NCBI RefSeq assembly: GCF_000090795.2
Contig: NW_003546258.1
Location: 315,769-379,768, forward strand
DNA: 64,000 nucleotides
Source of the DNA: Amphimedon queenslandica
Taxonomy: Eukaryota > Porifera > Demospongiae > Haplosclerida > Niphatidae
Direction: 5' to 3'
The position numbers and the translations under genes were made by a program. Below the pieces are notes generated by a model. That model was not told where the DNA came from. It saw nothing but the letters and a program-made list of their open reading frames with translations, and did not search any database. Positions 38,937-49,862 of the stretch are shown here, piece after piece (within the stretch, counting starts at the first letter, position 1; each line of letters opens with the position of its first letter).

Positions 38937-39604
38937 TATTAGTTTTGATTATGAAGATGCTGGCTACCAGAAAACTAAACTAGTCAAAGTAACGAGTTTG
39001 TCCAGTTTATTAATTATTTAATTATTAATGTTTTTGAATTCCTACTAGTTGGATATTTTACTAAACGGACAACAAGTTGATGCCCTTTCATGTGTGGTAC
39101 ATGCTGACTCAGCTTATTCCATCGGCAGGTCAATATGCTCCAAGTTAAAGGACACAATACGGAGGTACATGTCTTTCTGTAGTGCTCCGCCCACTCTTAA
39201 TTAACAGGCAATTGTTTGAAGTTGCTGTGCAAGCTGCTGTAGGCGGGCGTGTCATTGCTAGAGAGAGGTATGTCTATAAATAGATGATAAGTGTTACTAT
39301 AAATAGACATAGTTACTATAAATAGATGTGGTTACTATAAATAGATTATTTGTTATAAATATTGTATTTTTTGTGATAGTGTGAAAGCTTTAAGGAAAGA
39401 CGTTACTGCAAAATGCGTAAGTTTGCTGCCTAACTAATGCTGTATAGCTCTATTGCTGTATTCTGTTAGTATGGGGGAGACATCACAAGGAAAATGAAGT
39501 TACTTCGGCAGCAAAGAGAAGGAAAGAAAAGACTGAAGAGAATAGGCAATGTGGAGTTGGACCGAGATGCATTTTTATCAGTATTGAAAAAGGATAAAAA
39601 ATAA
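34244..39604 (+). CDS. GUF1: Mitochondrial elongation factor 4 / GUF1 (LepA) GTPase
   Basis: Nineteen phase-consistent exons: 34244-34327, 34375-34495, 35174-35310, 35578-35658, 35716-35793, 35859-35942, 36188-36365, 36408-36498, 36569-36704, 37239-37427, 37472-37520, 37931-37977, 38024-38125, 38765-38898, 38943-38988, 39049-39164, 39208-39267, 39380-39416, 39470-39604 (634 aa). The Arg/Ser-rich start ([10 protein letters not shown]) fits a mitochondrial presequence. GTPase motifs: G1 [10 protein letters not shown]2 [10 protein letters not shown]3 DTPGHVDF, G4 NKIDL, G5 SAK. The C-terminal LepA-specific part includes [20 protein letters not shown]. The family remodels stalled mitochondrial ribosomes. 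Intron 36705-37238 uses a GC donor. Exon 37472-37520 is followed by an intron holding the assembly gap. Confidence 0.93.
34560..35045. repeat. Repeat-family array in GUF1 intron 2
   Basis: About two and a half units with AACAGCTCAAACTTTCTACA, GTATCAGAAAATGTAATAAA and TTGGAGCCATTTTTTGG, the same family as at 7.7 kb. Confidence 0.8.
36705..37238 (+). other. GC-AG intron in GUF1
   Basis: Exon ...AAA CCA ATG is followed by GCAAGT and the next exon begins GTT TTT GCT GGT. The join PAKPMVFAGVYP matches the family without gap. Confidence 0.85.
37521..37820 (+). repeat. GA microsatellite containing a 222-base assembly gap
   Basis: N from 37555 to 37776, flanked on both sides by (GA)n. It falls within a GUF1 intron (37521-37930) whose flanking exons join in phase, so no coding sequence need be missing. 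Confidence 0.9.
38579..38723 (-). mobile_element. Family H dispersed element (copy 2, inverted)
   Basis: Reverse complement of the element at 18351-18504, sharing AACGGACAGCACCTAGTGTA and CCTCCACATAAAGGACACCT. Confidence 0.75.
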
Positions 39605-39779
39605 TGTTAATTTGTATTAGAAACTAAGCAGTGGCATATTATTATTATTATTACTATTATTTTCATTATTGGTTGCAATCTATAGGTGTTTTCATTTTAA
39701 TATAATTCTTTTGATAAATGGAATGGTTAAAATATATATCATAAATAAAATGTATAATACAGTTATTGTTGCTAGAATG
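39605..39779. terminator. Convergent 3' ends of GUF1 and UNG
   Basis: Only 175 bp separate the two stop codons. AATAAA (39744-39749) on the plus strand could serve GUF1 polyadenylation. Confidence 0.45.
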
Positions 39780-41268
39780 TTAATTTCTAGGAAGATGGGA
39801 CCAGTCAATCGGAGTCCTGCCATCTTTCTCAAGCAACTCATTGGCTTTAGAGAAGTGTCTACAACCAAAGAATCCTCTATGGGCTGATAAAGGTGAGGGG
39901 TGGGGGCCATCAAGTACATAGTGACGTTTCTATTAATATTAATGATCTATTTATAGAATGATACTATTTTTAGAACAATACCTTGTTAATTGATGAGCCT
40001 TTCTTTTTAGCATCTCCGCCCCAAAGCATGAAGACCACACCCCTCAAGTTGGCATTTATCCACTGAATGACGGCATCAGTTACCTTTTCCCAACCCTAAA
40101 AGTATAAAAATAATTAAAATAATATTTTTTTGTTGTACCTTCTTTGAATGCGAGTTTGCTTCACTTCTCCTTACAGTTAGACAAGCATTGAGTAGTAGAA
40201 CTCCTGTGGCAATGAGAGGGAGGGAGTGATTATAGAGAGGGGGGAAGAGAGAGGATAGTGGGAGAGAGTAAAAGGTTAATAAAAAACCTTGTCTGGCCCA
40301 GCCAATGAGATAGCCATGATCAGGAATGCTAAATCCGCTGATGTCTTCACTCAATTCTTTATAAATGTTCTTTAAACTTTAAAAAGTAAAAAATAAACTA
40401 TAATATTTTTTATTACTTCTTTCTCCTTACCTAGGTGGAGGTGGAACTCCTATACATACGCTGAAGCACAGTCCTAAAGGAGGGAATTGTTGATCATGTG
40501 ACAATCATGTGACTTGCCATGTGCTTGATTAGGTCCGTGATAAGGATCCTGTCCAACAATTACGACTTTCACGTCGTCAAGGGCACACGCAATTGTCCAA
40601 GAGAATACTTGCGATGCTAAAATTAATAACTTTTAATAACTAGTATTCACACCCACTACCTACCTGGAGGATACACAACTTTAGTTGCACGTTCTCCATC
40701 AACAAAACTCATTAACTAATAAAGAGGAGGCGTGGCATAATATTAATACCGTATAGCACCAAATTTTTATCGAGCAAATAAGAAAATAAAATTTTAAAAT
40801 AATTTGCCATTCCACTATGACCTGCACACTATCATTTAATCAAGCAAAGCATTGCGAAATTAATGACGTTTGACCGACAAAAAATTTGGTGCTATAATAT
40901 ACATTATACAGTATGATCGTGTATTTATGAAGTACCTCAGTGAAGAAAGGTTCCTTAAATATCGGCTCAAGTGCTTTCATCCAAGAGGGTCCTATCTCCC
41001 CTCCCAGTTTCTTTGACCACAGTTTAGCCGATGCCACGTATCTCTTCTCTGTAATAAGCTCTTTGTCACTGGTGGGAGGAGTCTCATCATCTGTGCATGT
41101 GGCATGTGCGGGTCTTTTATGAGAATTAATTTATTTCATGAGATTTCTATGACTGGTTTCTTACTCGGCTCTCTTTGCTGATTTTGGTGGGGCTGGTTTG
41201 AAGAATGAGGAGATGTCTTGGGTCTTTCCATTTTCCTCTTCAGCCTGCTTTCTCTTTTTAGGAGGCAT
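39780..41268 (-). CDS. UNG: Uracil-DNA glycosylase (nuclear form)
   Basis: Nine phase-consistent exons: 41165-41268, 40936-41113, 40664-40715, 40518-40616, 40431-40473, 40288-40376, 40139-40203, 39982-40095, 39780-39929 (297 aa; UNG2 about 313). The N terminus has the basic run PPKKRKQ (nuclear signal) and [10 protein letters not shown], a PIP-box-like PCNA motif with Thr in place of the first Gln. The catalytic core has [13 protein letters not shown] (Asp that activates water), GLCFSV (uracil pocket), LLLNACLTV, and [20 protein letters not shown] (catalytic His and minor-groove Leu loop side). It removes uracil from DNA to start base excision repair. Introns are 44-100 nt with two longer ones. 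The intron 40474-40517 uses a GC donor. Divergent with EXOC2. Confidence 0.95.
40474..40517 (-). other. 44-nt GC-AG intron in UNG
   Basis: Exon ...GCA CAT G, then GCAAGTCAC, and the next exon begins after CTTTAG as GA CTG TGC. This restores the invariant NQAHGLCFSV. No GT donor fits. Confidence 0.88.
40747..40900. mobile_element. MITE, family F
   Basis: TACCGTATAGCACCAAATTTTT at left, AAAAATTTGGTGCTATA at right. The outermost bases of the right end have decayed. Confidence 0.65.
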
Positions 41269-41448
41269 GCTGTCTCTCTGTTTCGAAACTGAAAGAGGGA
41301 GGGGCTACCTTGCAAAAAGCAATGCAGTTAATTAACTATTATCTAATAATTGAGTGACATCCGTCCTTTTCGGGATGTTATACCGTATACTTCCACTTCT
41401 GTTTTACGGAATAACATTCCTCGTATTCTCTCCGTATATGTGATAAAT
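41269..41448. promoter_or_regulatory. Shared divergent promoter: UNG / EXOC2
   Basis: 180 bp between start codons. No TATA box and no CACGTG, unlike the other divergent gaps. An open frame on the EXOC2 side starts only at a TTG, so 41449 is the first in-frame ATG. Confidence 0.5.
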
Positions 41449-44400
41449 ATGGACCCTCCTCTGGTAAATGGTGTGTCCCCTTGTGAAGGGCCTCCTGGGA
41501 CCAAAGTAAAGATATGGGGCGAGAACCTTGGCCTGAGTGCGGCAGATATCACTAGTATAATGATATGCGGCCAGGAGTGCGTGGAAATGATGGAGTGGGT
41601 CTCAGATCATAAAATACTCTGTGAGAGCGGGGGAGGGATTGGGCGTGGTCGGATAATAGTGACGTCACAGAGTGGAGGGTCCGGAACATGTACGGTGTAT
41701 TTCACTGGATTGGAGCCGACGTCCCCTGGGAGCCCACGTGAGTTTGCAAAGGGTTAATAAAGGAAGGTTTAAAATTGGATTAAAAGCATAAAAATTAATA
41801 TCAGTTAGGTAGTCTGGCAGGTAACACTTTCAAAGTTGATGCAAAATTGGCCTATTTTTTAAATGTTTATTCTGCTTTGGTTGTATTTTTATGGCAATTT
41901 GAAACCTTCCTTTATCATTTCACTAGTTATAATGATTATCACCACCTCTTGCTGTATCCATTGCCTTTAGGTTTGGATCCAGAGTCAGAGAGCAGCGTGT
42001 GGATGGACGAGAACTGGGAGGTGTTTGGTAGCGATCAGACAGTAATAGAAGGACTCCCTGCCCTCTCGGGGAGTAAGTCTCATTTCTCCGATCCTCTTGG
42101 TATCATTAAGGGGCGTGTCGGTAGGAAAGTCTCCATGGATGTACTTCAGCAGTTGGGCCGGCCTGAAGGTAATGGAATGTATTAACTTTTAATTAGTTAA
42201 GCCTGTGTCAAACTTGCATGGACCATTTCACTCATTTAATCTTACGCTAAAAGCACTTTGAACTACATGTATGTGTACAATTGTACATATCTAGATTTTA
42301 AATTGAATTGTGTCACATTTTAGCAGTTGTAAATCATACAATAACATACATGTAAAAATACATGCATCTTTTAATTGCTTCATTCTTCTCTTACTCAGGA
42401 AGTGCTAATCTGTTGGCAGAGGATTTCAATCCGGTTTTATTCCTGCTAGAGAATCATTGTGGTACCAGCTACCAGCAGCTCCAGCAGGGGCTGGACCACC
42501 TTAAGGGAGAGGTGGAGAAAACCCAACAAGCTCCTGCTCAATTCATTGAGAATAATCTTGATGCTTTCATTCAATGCTACGACGCACTGTCTGATATCCA
42601 TTCTTACTCTTAATATGAAATATTTATATATGATACATAAATGTACATGTAATTATATGGTAGGTCATTTTTGTTTGATGCTTAAAATGTGGCCAATTGA
42701 TCATCTTTTATTGAAGTAAAACCAGCCATATGAGCCATTATGTATATGCTCAATAGTGCTAGAAAACCTTCACCTGATATATTTACTCCATTTTGATGTA
42801 CATGTACATGTATCTGATAATTTTATTTATAATCATTATAACTGTTTTTGTCCTTGACTGTGTTTTGCCCCTTCACATGTCAATAAGTTAATGTTGACTA
42901 ATGAAAAGGACTCTGATGGACTGACTGACAAGCTTGAGAACTATTTTAGAAGTTAGTAGAGTGACCTCTTCATCTATCTATCTCTCCTCTCCCCTCCTCT
43001 CTCTCTCTTCCCCTCCTCTCTCTCTCTTCCCCTCCTCTCTCTCTCGTTATAGGTACAACATTAGAAGCTGAGGCCTTGTTCCAAGGTTTACTGAACAGGA
43101 AGTTAAAAGCTGACACAACTCGTAATGCGTTGACCGTCCTACAGAGGTATCGGTTTTTATTTAACCTACCACGCTCTATTGAAAGAAATATAAAAAATGT
43201 TAGAAAGCCCTGCAAACAAAAATATTTTAATTTTTATATTTTTAGTTTGAATATGAAATTGTTACTAATGATTATGAAAGGGCAAAGTCACTTTTTGCCG
43301 GTACAAAGGTCAAAGTTTTTGCTAAAGGTCAGTGTCTGCTTGGCTCCACCCTTTAATTTGTGTGGGTGTTTTAATAGTTTTAAAAGAAGTTGAGAGTATG
43401 GTGTCTAAATTTCGTTCAGATCTTCGTAAGCAATTACTCACAAATCCTACAACTTTTGAGAACCAGAAGAAGCTGATCAAGTAAGCAGCAGTCTTGTTGT
43501 CTCCTTTCTATAGTCATGTGACTGTCATATGACGACAGGTATCTATTGGATCTTGATTATGTTGGTGATCCATGCTGGGAGTGTGTGAGTGGAATGCACA
43601 GTTGGTTGCTGAGCCAGTTGTTAGAGGCTAAAATGAGATACCAAACAGGTAAGACAGATAAAATTTGACGAAGAACTTATATTGATCAAAACCAGTTTAT
43701 AATAAATTTTGAAAGTTACTCCACAATTGGATCAAGTACTAGTGTAACAAGCAAAAACCATGTAGTCCGTGACAAGCAAAAACCATTGGTTTCATTGTCA
43801 CGAAATACATGACGAGCAAAAAAACCCATTAGTTCCATTGTCACGAAATCCATGACGAGCAAAAAAAACCCATTAGTTCCATTGTCACGAAATCCGTGAC
43901 AAGCAAAAACCCATTAGTTCCATTGTCACGAAATCCAATTTTGATCAGAGTCGGCTCAAACTTGAAATACAACGTATTTGTATCAGAAAAAAAATCATAA
44001 AAATGGGGAATTCTCTCCTTTTCATTTGTGACGAAATTTGGCCAATGACCCTGTACTATTTTATTCATGCCTCTCCCTTATCCCAGATACTGAATTTCTT
44101 GATGTTCCATCAATTGGGCGTGGTCACTCCCGTACCCAATCAAACAGCAGTGGGGGGAGTGTCTATAGCAAGGCTACAGTTGGTTCTCACAGCCGTAATC
44201 CTGATAGTACTCATGACGCCAGCAGTAAACCAAAGAGAATTCAATTCATTGAGAAACTAATCGACATTATTGCAAATAACCTTCCTAATTTCTTTAAACT
44301 TGGACAAGCTTATTTCAACCGCTCACTTTTTAATGTAAGTTGCTCTCTCAATTGTGGCCCCGCCCACTGACCAAACCCAATCTAATTCCAGACAACTCTT

Positions 44401-47400
44401 AATGAGAACCAAGATAATATAATTAGTGAGAATATTAGCACTAAGGTTCATGTATTTGATGTAAGTACATTTAATTTTTTTGCTTTTTTCTGTTTTTATA
44501 AGCCAAGAATACTGTATAGCTTGAAATTTTCGTGGAATGTAAATTTCGTGGTTTTCGTGGTTATGGGGCTGCCCACGAAATTTAAACCCACAAAATCATT
44601 GAAGTGCCATCCCCATACAGGCTATGTAAACCGTCAACCACGAAAATTAAACCACGAATTGCCCCACCGGGAGCAAACCACGAAAATATCAAGCTATACA
44701 GTATGCGTAATTAATATTATTTATTATTTTTTAATTTCTTCGTGGATATATTGGACTTGTTATATTTGATATTAATTTTCTCTTGTTGTTTCTAGGAGAT
44801 GTTGCTGGAGGTGTGTGAGGTATACACTGATCTTGTCAATGCTAGTCTCTTTGAAGATGCCCTTACTGATCTTCCTCCAGACAGGGTTTCCAAACTCGGC
44901 GATTGGAAACCCTTTGATGACGATCTTGCTGAAGTCTCGGGTGCCTGGCTACCACTCTGTGTCAGGAAAATAAGGTATTTTGACATGTAGGAACATGTAC
45001 ATGTACGTGTACATGTATATTTTTATATTTATTACATGCACCATTTTACATGAATTTACATGTACATCACTGTTTTATGTATATTTTAATTATCATATCT
45101 CTCTTCTTATGACCAATACAATTATTAATTCTACATTATTTAGCTAGAGATTATCACATGTACACGTACATACATAATTTTTGTGTACATCTACTATTTT
45201 AATAACTATTAATTTCATGCGTATCTTGTAGGACTTGTCTTTCTTTATTGCAAGATCTTCCATTGCCAGCTGCTCCTCTTTCCCTCGTCCAGCAGCTCTC
45301 CCTCAACGTGTGCACCCTCTCCTCTGACACACTCTTCCTGAGGACCACTAAAGATATTGAGGGATTGTCAGAGAGGGAAGACTGGAGGGTACAGGATGAA
45401 GAGGGGAGCATCATAACCAGTCTGGTGAGAGTATACCATTATTACATGTACATCGACTATAAATAAGCTAGTATGCACTGTATAGCTGGTAATTTTGGAT
45501 TAGAGAGGATTATGGTAAATTATAACCATTCCCTAAAATAAGATTCAGTCATTTTGAGCTGCTAATCATAATACGTAACTACTGAATTAAAACCTGCCAA
45601 CCACCAAAAATTTGTTAATTTGCCAAAAAGATTCTTTCCCCTTTAAAATTACGAGCTATTTGTACATATACACCATATAACCCGTGACTATTTTTACATT
45701 AATTTTTTCTTAACTCCTCTCCAGCCTGTTCTCTTTGAGAATATTGTGATTGATGTCCTCCTGACGGTGAAAGAGATTGTCATTGAGACGCACCCTGGGG
45801 AAACGAAGGTAAGGGCGTCGTCACGGTCACAGTTACCATGACTACTGTTGCCATAGGAACAGAGGGATCAGCTCTCATCCTCTTCAGTCGAGTATTTTCA
45901 AGGATTGCTTGAGGTAAGGCGGTATGATGTCGTATGATGTCATATGATATCATCGTTTTTTTTAAAGGACTTTTGTGAATGTCTGACAATGTTAGCTGCT
46001 CCTCCAGACGGGTGAGAAATACATGTACATGTAATTTTCGTACTTACACAGGGTATACATGTACATTTATGTATTAGATAAAAAATTATTAAAATTGAGA
46101 ATTCTCTCCTTTTCATTTTTTTGCAAAATTTGACCAATGACCCTGTACAGGGACTTTGATCCGATTTTCTAACTTTAAAAATTCGTAAAAAAATCCAGTT
46201 TTGATTGGAATCAGCTCAAACTTGCTACACAGCATAAGAACATGTATGTGTATCAGAAAATGTAATAAAAATGAAAAATTTTCACTTAGTCATTTTTGGT
46301 GAAATTCAGCCAACGGCCCTGTACTGTAGTACAGGGACTTTGGCCCAATTTTTGAGTAACTTTAAAAATTTGTAAAAAATCCAATTTTGATCGGAATCGG
46401 CTCAAACTTGCTACACAGCATAAGAACATGTATGTGTATCAGAAAATGTAATAAAAATGGAAAATTTTCACTTAGTCATTTTTGGTGAAATTCGGCCAAC
46501 GACCCTGTACTATAGTACAGGGACTTTGGCCCAATTTTTGACTAACTTTAAAAATTTGTAAAAAAATTCAGTTTTGATTGGAAACAGCTCAAACTTGCTA
46601 CACAGCATAAGAACATGTATGTGTATCAGAAAATGTAATAAAAATGGAAAATTTTCACTTAGTCATTTTTGGTGAAATTCGGCCAACGACCCTGTACTAT
46701 AGTACAGGGACTTTGGCCCAATTTTTGAGTAACTTTTAAAATTTGTAAAAAAATTCAGTTTTGATCGGAAACAGCTCAAACTTGCTACACAGCATAAGAA
46801 CATGTATGTGTATCAGAAAATGTAATAAAAATGGAAAATTTTCACTTAGTCATTTTTGGTGAAATTCGGCCAACGACCCTGTACTATAGTACAGGGACTT
46901 TGGCCCAATTTTTGAGTAACTTTAAAAATTCGTAAAAAATCCAATTTTGATTGGAATCGGCTCAAACTTGCTACACAGCATAAGAACATGTATACGTACC
47001 AAAAAAAATATAAAAATTTGTCCTAGTCATTTTTATAAAATACCCTGCACAATATTTAAAATTACCACTATGCCAAAATCCTGTGGGAAACCCTGTCATT
47101 ACAAGTCCCACCTCTTTTAGGGAAAGTATTAAAAGCAGCATAACACGTCAGGAAACCTTTAGCGGCGCCCTGTCAGAGGACAATCTTAACGTCCCATTAC
47201 CCGTGAGTCTCTGTTACTATAAATAGAACATGGGCTCTAATTAGAATGTGTTGGTATAGGAGGAACAGCTGTTACTGATACTCAGTAATAGTTATTATAC
47301 TCGTCAGTACGTCTCTCCGAGATTATTTGACTGTTTCATGAGTCACGGATACCCATCATGCCCTCAAGTCGAACAGGTAATAAATTTGAATTGACTACCC

Positions 47401-48213
47401 ATTAAAAATTTTTGAAGTAGAAACTTTAGAACATGCATCAATTAGTACTTTAATATTTGTTCTCATTGTAGAAGTTTATAGAGCAGCTGGGTGAGCTGGA
47501 GAGAAAGGTGTTTGAGTATTACATTAGGCTCAAAGTTGGTCCACTCGTCAAACTGGTTGCTCCGGGTATTCACGGAGGGTATTTCGATTGGGGCACAGAC
47601 TCAGTACCCAAAGGAATAAGATCTTACATTAAAGAAATACTGCTGTACTTTGTACATGTACACGCAGAGGTACATACAGTGATAGACTTTGAGATTTATT
47701 ATTTAATCAACCTCCTCTTCTTTCTGTCTCTTCTCTTCAGGTTTCGAGTATTTCTGAGCACATAACTCAACAAGTTTTGTCCCAACTCCTCGAGAAACTA
47801 ATTGATGAGTTCCACGAGCAGTTGAGGAGAGTCACATCATTTAGTAACCAAGGAAGACTAGTGGTATGCCAATAGTAATAAATAATGATGATGCATGTAA
47901 TTCACAATTAGGGTTATATTGAATTGCTTGTTCTACAAGACACTTTAGCAGCTTACGTGACTCCATCTACAAGGTAAGAGATTAGAAGTAACTTTCCCGA
48001 CTCTCTCTCTCTCAGGGATAAATTTATGGAGATTTATGATGTCATTGGCAGCAAATTAATAACAAAGTCGTATGGACGCAAGTGAGGACATGTGCTTAAT
48101 ATAAATGCTATTTCATTTCATTTTTTATTATTAGTATTCGTGATTTATCAGAGTCGTTTCACGAGTCAAATTCTCTTCAGTTTAGATGCTTTCGTGCAAC
48201 CGAGAGTTTTTAA
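41449..48213 (+). CDS. EXOC2: Exocyst complex component 2 (Sec5)
   Basis: Twenty-two phase-consistent exons: 41449-41737, 41971-42168, 42399-42593, 42877-42951, 43053-43198, 43246-43327, 43378-43480, 43539-43648, 44087-44334, 44392-44460, 44796-44974, 45232-45424, 45725-45808, 45857-45913, 45968-46011, 47121-47202, 47260-47376, 47472-47669, 47741-47863, 47912-47973, 48016-48081, 48135-48213 (932 aa; human 924). The first exon is the IPT/TIG Ral-binding domain ([31 protein letters not shown]). Then come the Sec5 coiled coil and helical rods: DSTRNAL-type [61 protein letters not shown]. Sec5 is an exocyst subunit tethering secretory vesicles and an effector of Ral GTPases. Intron 3 looks AT-AC U12-type. 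Confidence 0.94.
42594..42876 (+). other. Probable U12-type AT-AC intron in EXOC2
   Basis: The intron begins ATATCCATT and ends TTCAC. TCCTTGAC (42851-42858), close to the TCCTTAAC branch consensus, is 19 nt before the end. Joining TCT G to AT GTC AAT AAG gives DALSDVNKLM, which aligns without gap to DALSAIHQKL of animal EXOC2. No GT-AG pair keeps this alignment. Confidence 0.78.
43730..43945 (+). repeat. Short tandem repeat of ~60 bp
   Basis: About three and a half copies of a unit containing GACAAGCAAAAACCCATTAG and TTCCATTGTCACGAAATCC, inserted inside a unit of the larger repeat family in EXOC2 intron 8. Confidence 0.8.
44509..44704. mobile_element. MITE, family D
   Basis: ATACTGTATAGCTTGAAATT and AATATCAAGCTATACAGTAT are inverted complements. 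The interior is rich in CCACGAAA/TTTCGTGG. TA at both ends. Confidence 0.82.
45477..45664. mobile_element. Degraded MITE related to family G
   Basis: CTGTATAGCTGGTAATTTTGG at left is roughly mirrored by CCTTTAAAATTACGAGCTAT at right. Internal CATTTTGAGC matches family G interiors. Confidence 0.5.
46075..47035 (+). repeat. Tandem array, ~187-bp units with a 20-bp palindrome
   Basis: About five units in the EXOC2 intron 46012-47120. Each has TCATTTTTGGTGAAATTC, the palindrome CCCTGTACTATAGTACAGGG (for example 46503-46522), ACTTTGGCCCAATTTTTGAG and CTCAAACTTGCTACACAGCA. Neighbouring units are more than 90% alike by eye, so the array is young. Confidence 0.9.
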
Positions 48214-48281
48214 AACAATTTTATAACATCATCGTTGTGTGTGTGTGTATGCATATGGTCTTTATGTACATGTATTCATGT
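48214..48281. terminator. 68-bp convergent gap between EXOC2 and the amine oxidase
   Basis: The stop codons face each other across 68 bp with a short GTGTGT run. No AATAAA is visible within it, so the two 3' UTRs very likely overlap. Confidence 0.5.
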
Positions 48282-49862
48282 TCATGTAGGTTTTATGTTC
48301 TCATCATTTTGATTAAGCTGTTCTAATATCTTTAACCCTTCTCTCACTCCAGTGTCGTACGCTCCATTAGTCGTACTGTATAGACTCGGGCTAGTAGCTT
48401 CACCTGCAAACAATAGTTGAAGAGGTGTAGCTCCGTTAATGGGTGTGGCTAGTATTACCCTGTCCTCAGAGCTTGAGGCGAAGGGACAATAAGAGTAGCT
48501 ACCTTGAAAGAGAGGGTCTTTACCCCAAGGGAATGTAGTAACTGATGTAATGAGAGGCTTAGTAATATAATATTTGCTGATAAAATGATCCAATAATTTC
48601 ATCGCTCCTTCCTTGAGTTTTGACATGGGTAGTTCCTGTACTGTTTTAGCATTGTCTCCAACAAACCATCCCACCCAAACGTTGCTCCCTCCCACACGAT
48701 GAAGGCAGTGCTGGTGACACACCCACGGGTAGTTGCTAAGTCTTTCCCGGTCGTTTTCCCGCCAAATAAACCCAATTTTCCTGTACTTTGAATGAATGAA
48801 TGGGGCAGAGAAATGGAACACAACTTTAACCATTAACCCCATGCCTAGCTGTGAGATTGCACTTTGTTTAGCGGGAGGCAGTGGAGGATCAAACTCTACA
48901 TCATGTGACTTGAGTACTCCAAGAGATACTGTAATGATCACATGATCTGCACTATACAAGCTACCATCAGCACACTGGACAATAACAGAGGCATGGTCAG
49001 TGGGTGGGGCTTGTTTATGACGAGCGGGAGTCCATTTTATTTGAGTGACTCGTTTATTCAATATTATACTTTTAGCAGGTATCTCTTTAGATAACGAATC
49101 GACTAATTTTTGATAGCCTCCCTCAATTTGAATGCTTAGATCACCGAGTGGATAAGAGAAGTCGAGATATCCATCATACAAGTTAATGGGCTCATTTGTG
49201 GCATTATTAATTCTCTCCCTCTTCAACCAATAATCTAAAATACCTTCTGTTACCCAAATAGGATCATCATCATCATTACACGTACTTGTAATAATTCCTT
49301 TATCAGGCTCCTTTGTTACAGATGTATAATGATCGTTAGTGATTCCATTGCTTAGTATGATATTCTGAAACCTCTCATTAATGTAACTGAAGTGTGAAGA
49401 TGGTGGCTGTTCACATAACATGTTCTTCTTCCACTCTGGTCTTATCTCATAGCTCCAATCTCTCCTGTCCAGACACTCACACATTTCTGCAAACAGGTCC
49501 GTGATGATGTTGCCATAGTGACGCACGACCTCCACAGGGACTTCCCCTCCTCCCCCGGTGACAAAAAGTGACTCACTTTGAACGGAATCGTTTTTCTTGT
49601 GCAAGACCACACCCAGGTCTTGTGATAGGTCGTACAGAGAGTTACCAACCTCGCCGTGTAACACAGTAGCTCCTAATTCAACTGCACAACATTCACCTTT
49701 CAATTGAAGGCTGTGGACACGCCCACCCAGTTTATCGGAAGCTTCTAATAAAAGCACATCTACTGCTGGAGAGGAGGAGAGAGTACGGGCTGCTCCTATG
49801 CCAGCAAATCCTCCTCCAATTATGACTACTTTTTTCTTTAGCGGAGAAGAAAGAGAGCACAT
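48282..49862 (-). CDS. PAOX: Flavin-containing polyamine oxidase-like enzyme (PAOX/SMOX type)
   Basis: A single uninterrupted frame of 526 aa. The N-terminal Rossmann fold has VVIIGGGFAGIGAARTL and LLEASDKLGGRV (FAD binding), then VELGATVLHG where PAOX/SMOX have GATWIHG. The middle includes YLDFSYPLGDLSIQIEGGYQ and VIITVSLGVLKSH. The end has LLFAGEATSPSLYSTTNGAY, the conserved FAD-binding C-terminal motif of monoamine/polyamine oxidases. The family oxidises spermine, spermidine or their acetyl forms, giving an aldehyde, an amine and H2O2. No signal peptide; no C-terminal peroxisomal SKL (it ends NIKPT), so a cytosolic place is inferred. Intronless while all neighbours except EGR are split. 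Substrate cannot be told from sequence. Confidence 0.88.
   Translation of the reverse strand: MCSLSSPLKKKVVIIGGGFAGIGAARTLSSSPAVDVLLLEASDKLGGRVHSLQLKGECCAVELGATVLHGEVGNSLYDLSQDLGVVLHKKNDSVQSESLFVTGGGGEVPVEVVRHYGNIITDLFAEMCECLDRRDWSYEIRPEWKKNMLCEQPPSSHFSYINERFQNIILSNGITNDHYTSVTKEPDKGIITSTCNDDDDPIWVTEGILDYWLKRERINNATNEPINLYDGYLDFSYPLGDLSIQIEGGYQKLVDSLSKEIPAKSIILNKRVTQIKWTPARHKQAPPTDHASVIVQCADGSLYSADHVIITVSLGVLKSHDVEFDPPLPPAKQSAISQLGMGLMVKVVFHFSAPFIHSKYRKIGFIWRENDRERLSNYPWVCHQHCLHRVGGSNVWVGWFVGDNAKTVQELPMSKLKEGAMKLLDHFISKYYITKPLITSVTTFPWGKDPLFQGSYSYCPFASSSEDRVILATPINGATPLQLLFAGEATSPSLYSTTNGAYDTGVREGLKILEQLNQNDENIKPT

Noticed and set aside
39692-39919. 75-aa minus-strand frame starting [13 protein letters not shown]
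   Set aside because: It overlaps the last UNG exon in the wrong frame. The correct frame gives [14 protein letters not shown].
46075-47035. Regular repeats that might suggest a CRISPR array
   Set aside because: Units are about 187 bp and the whole unit is repeated rather than short repeats with unique spacers. The context is eukaryotic and intronic.
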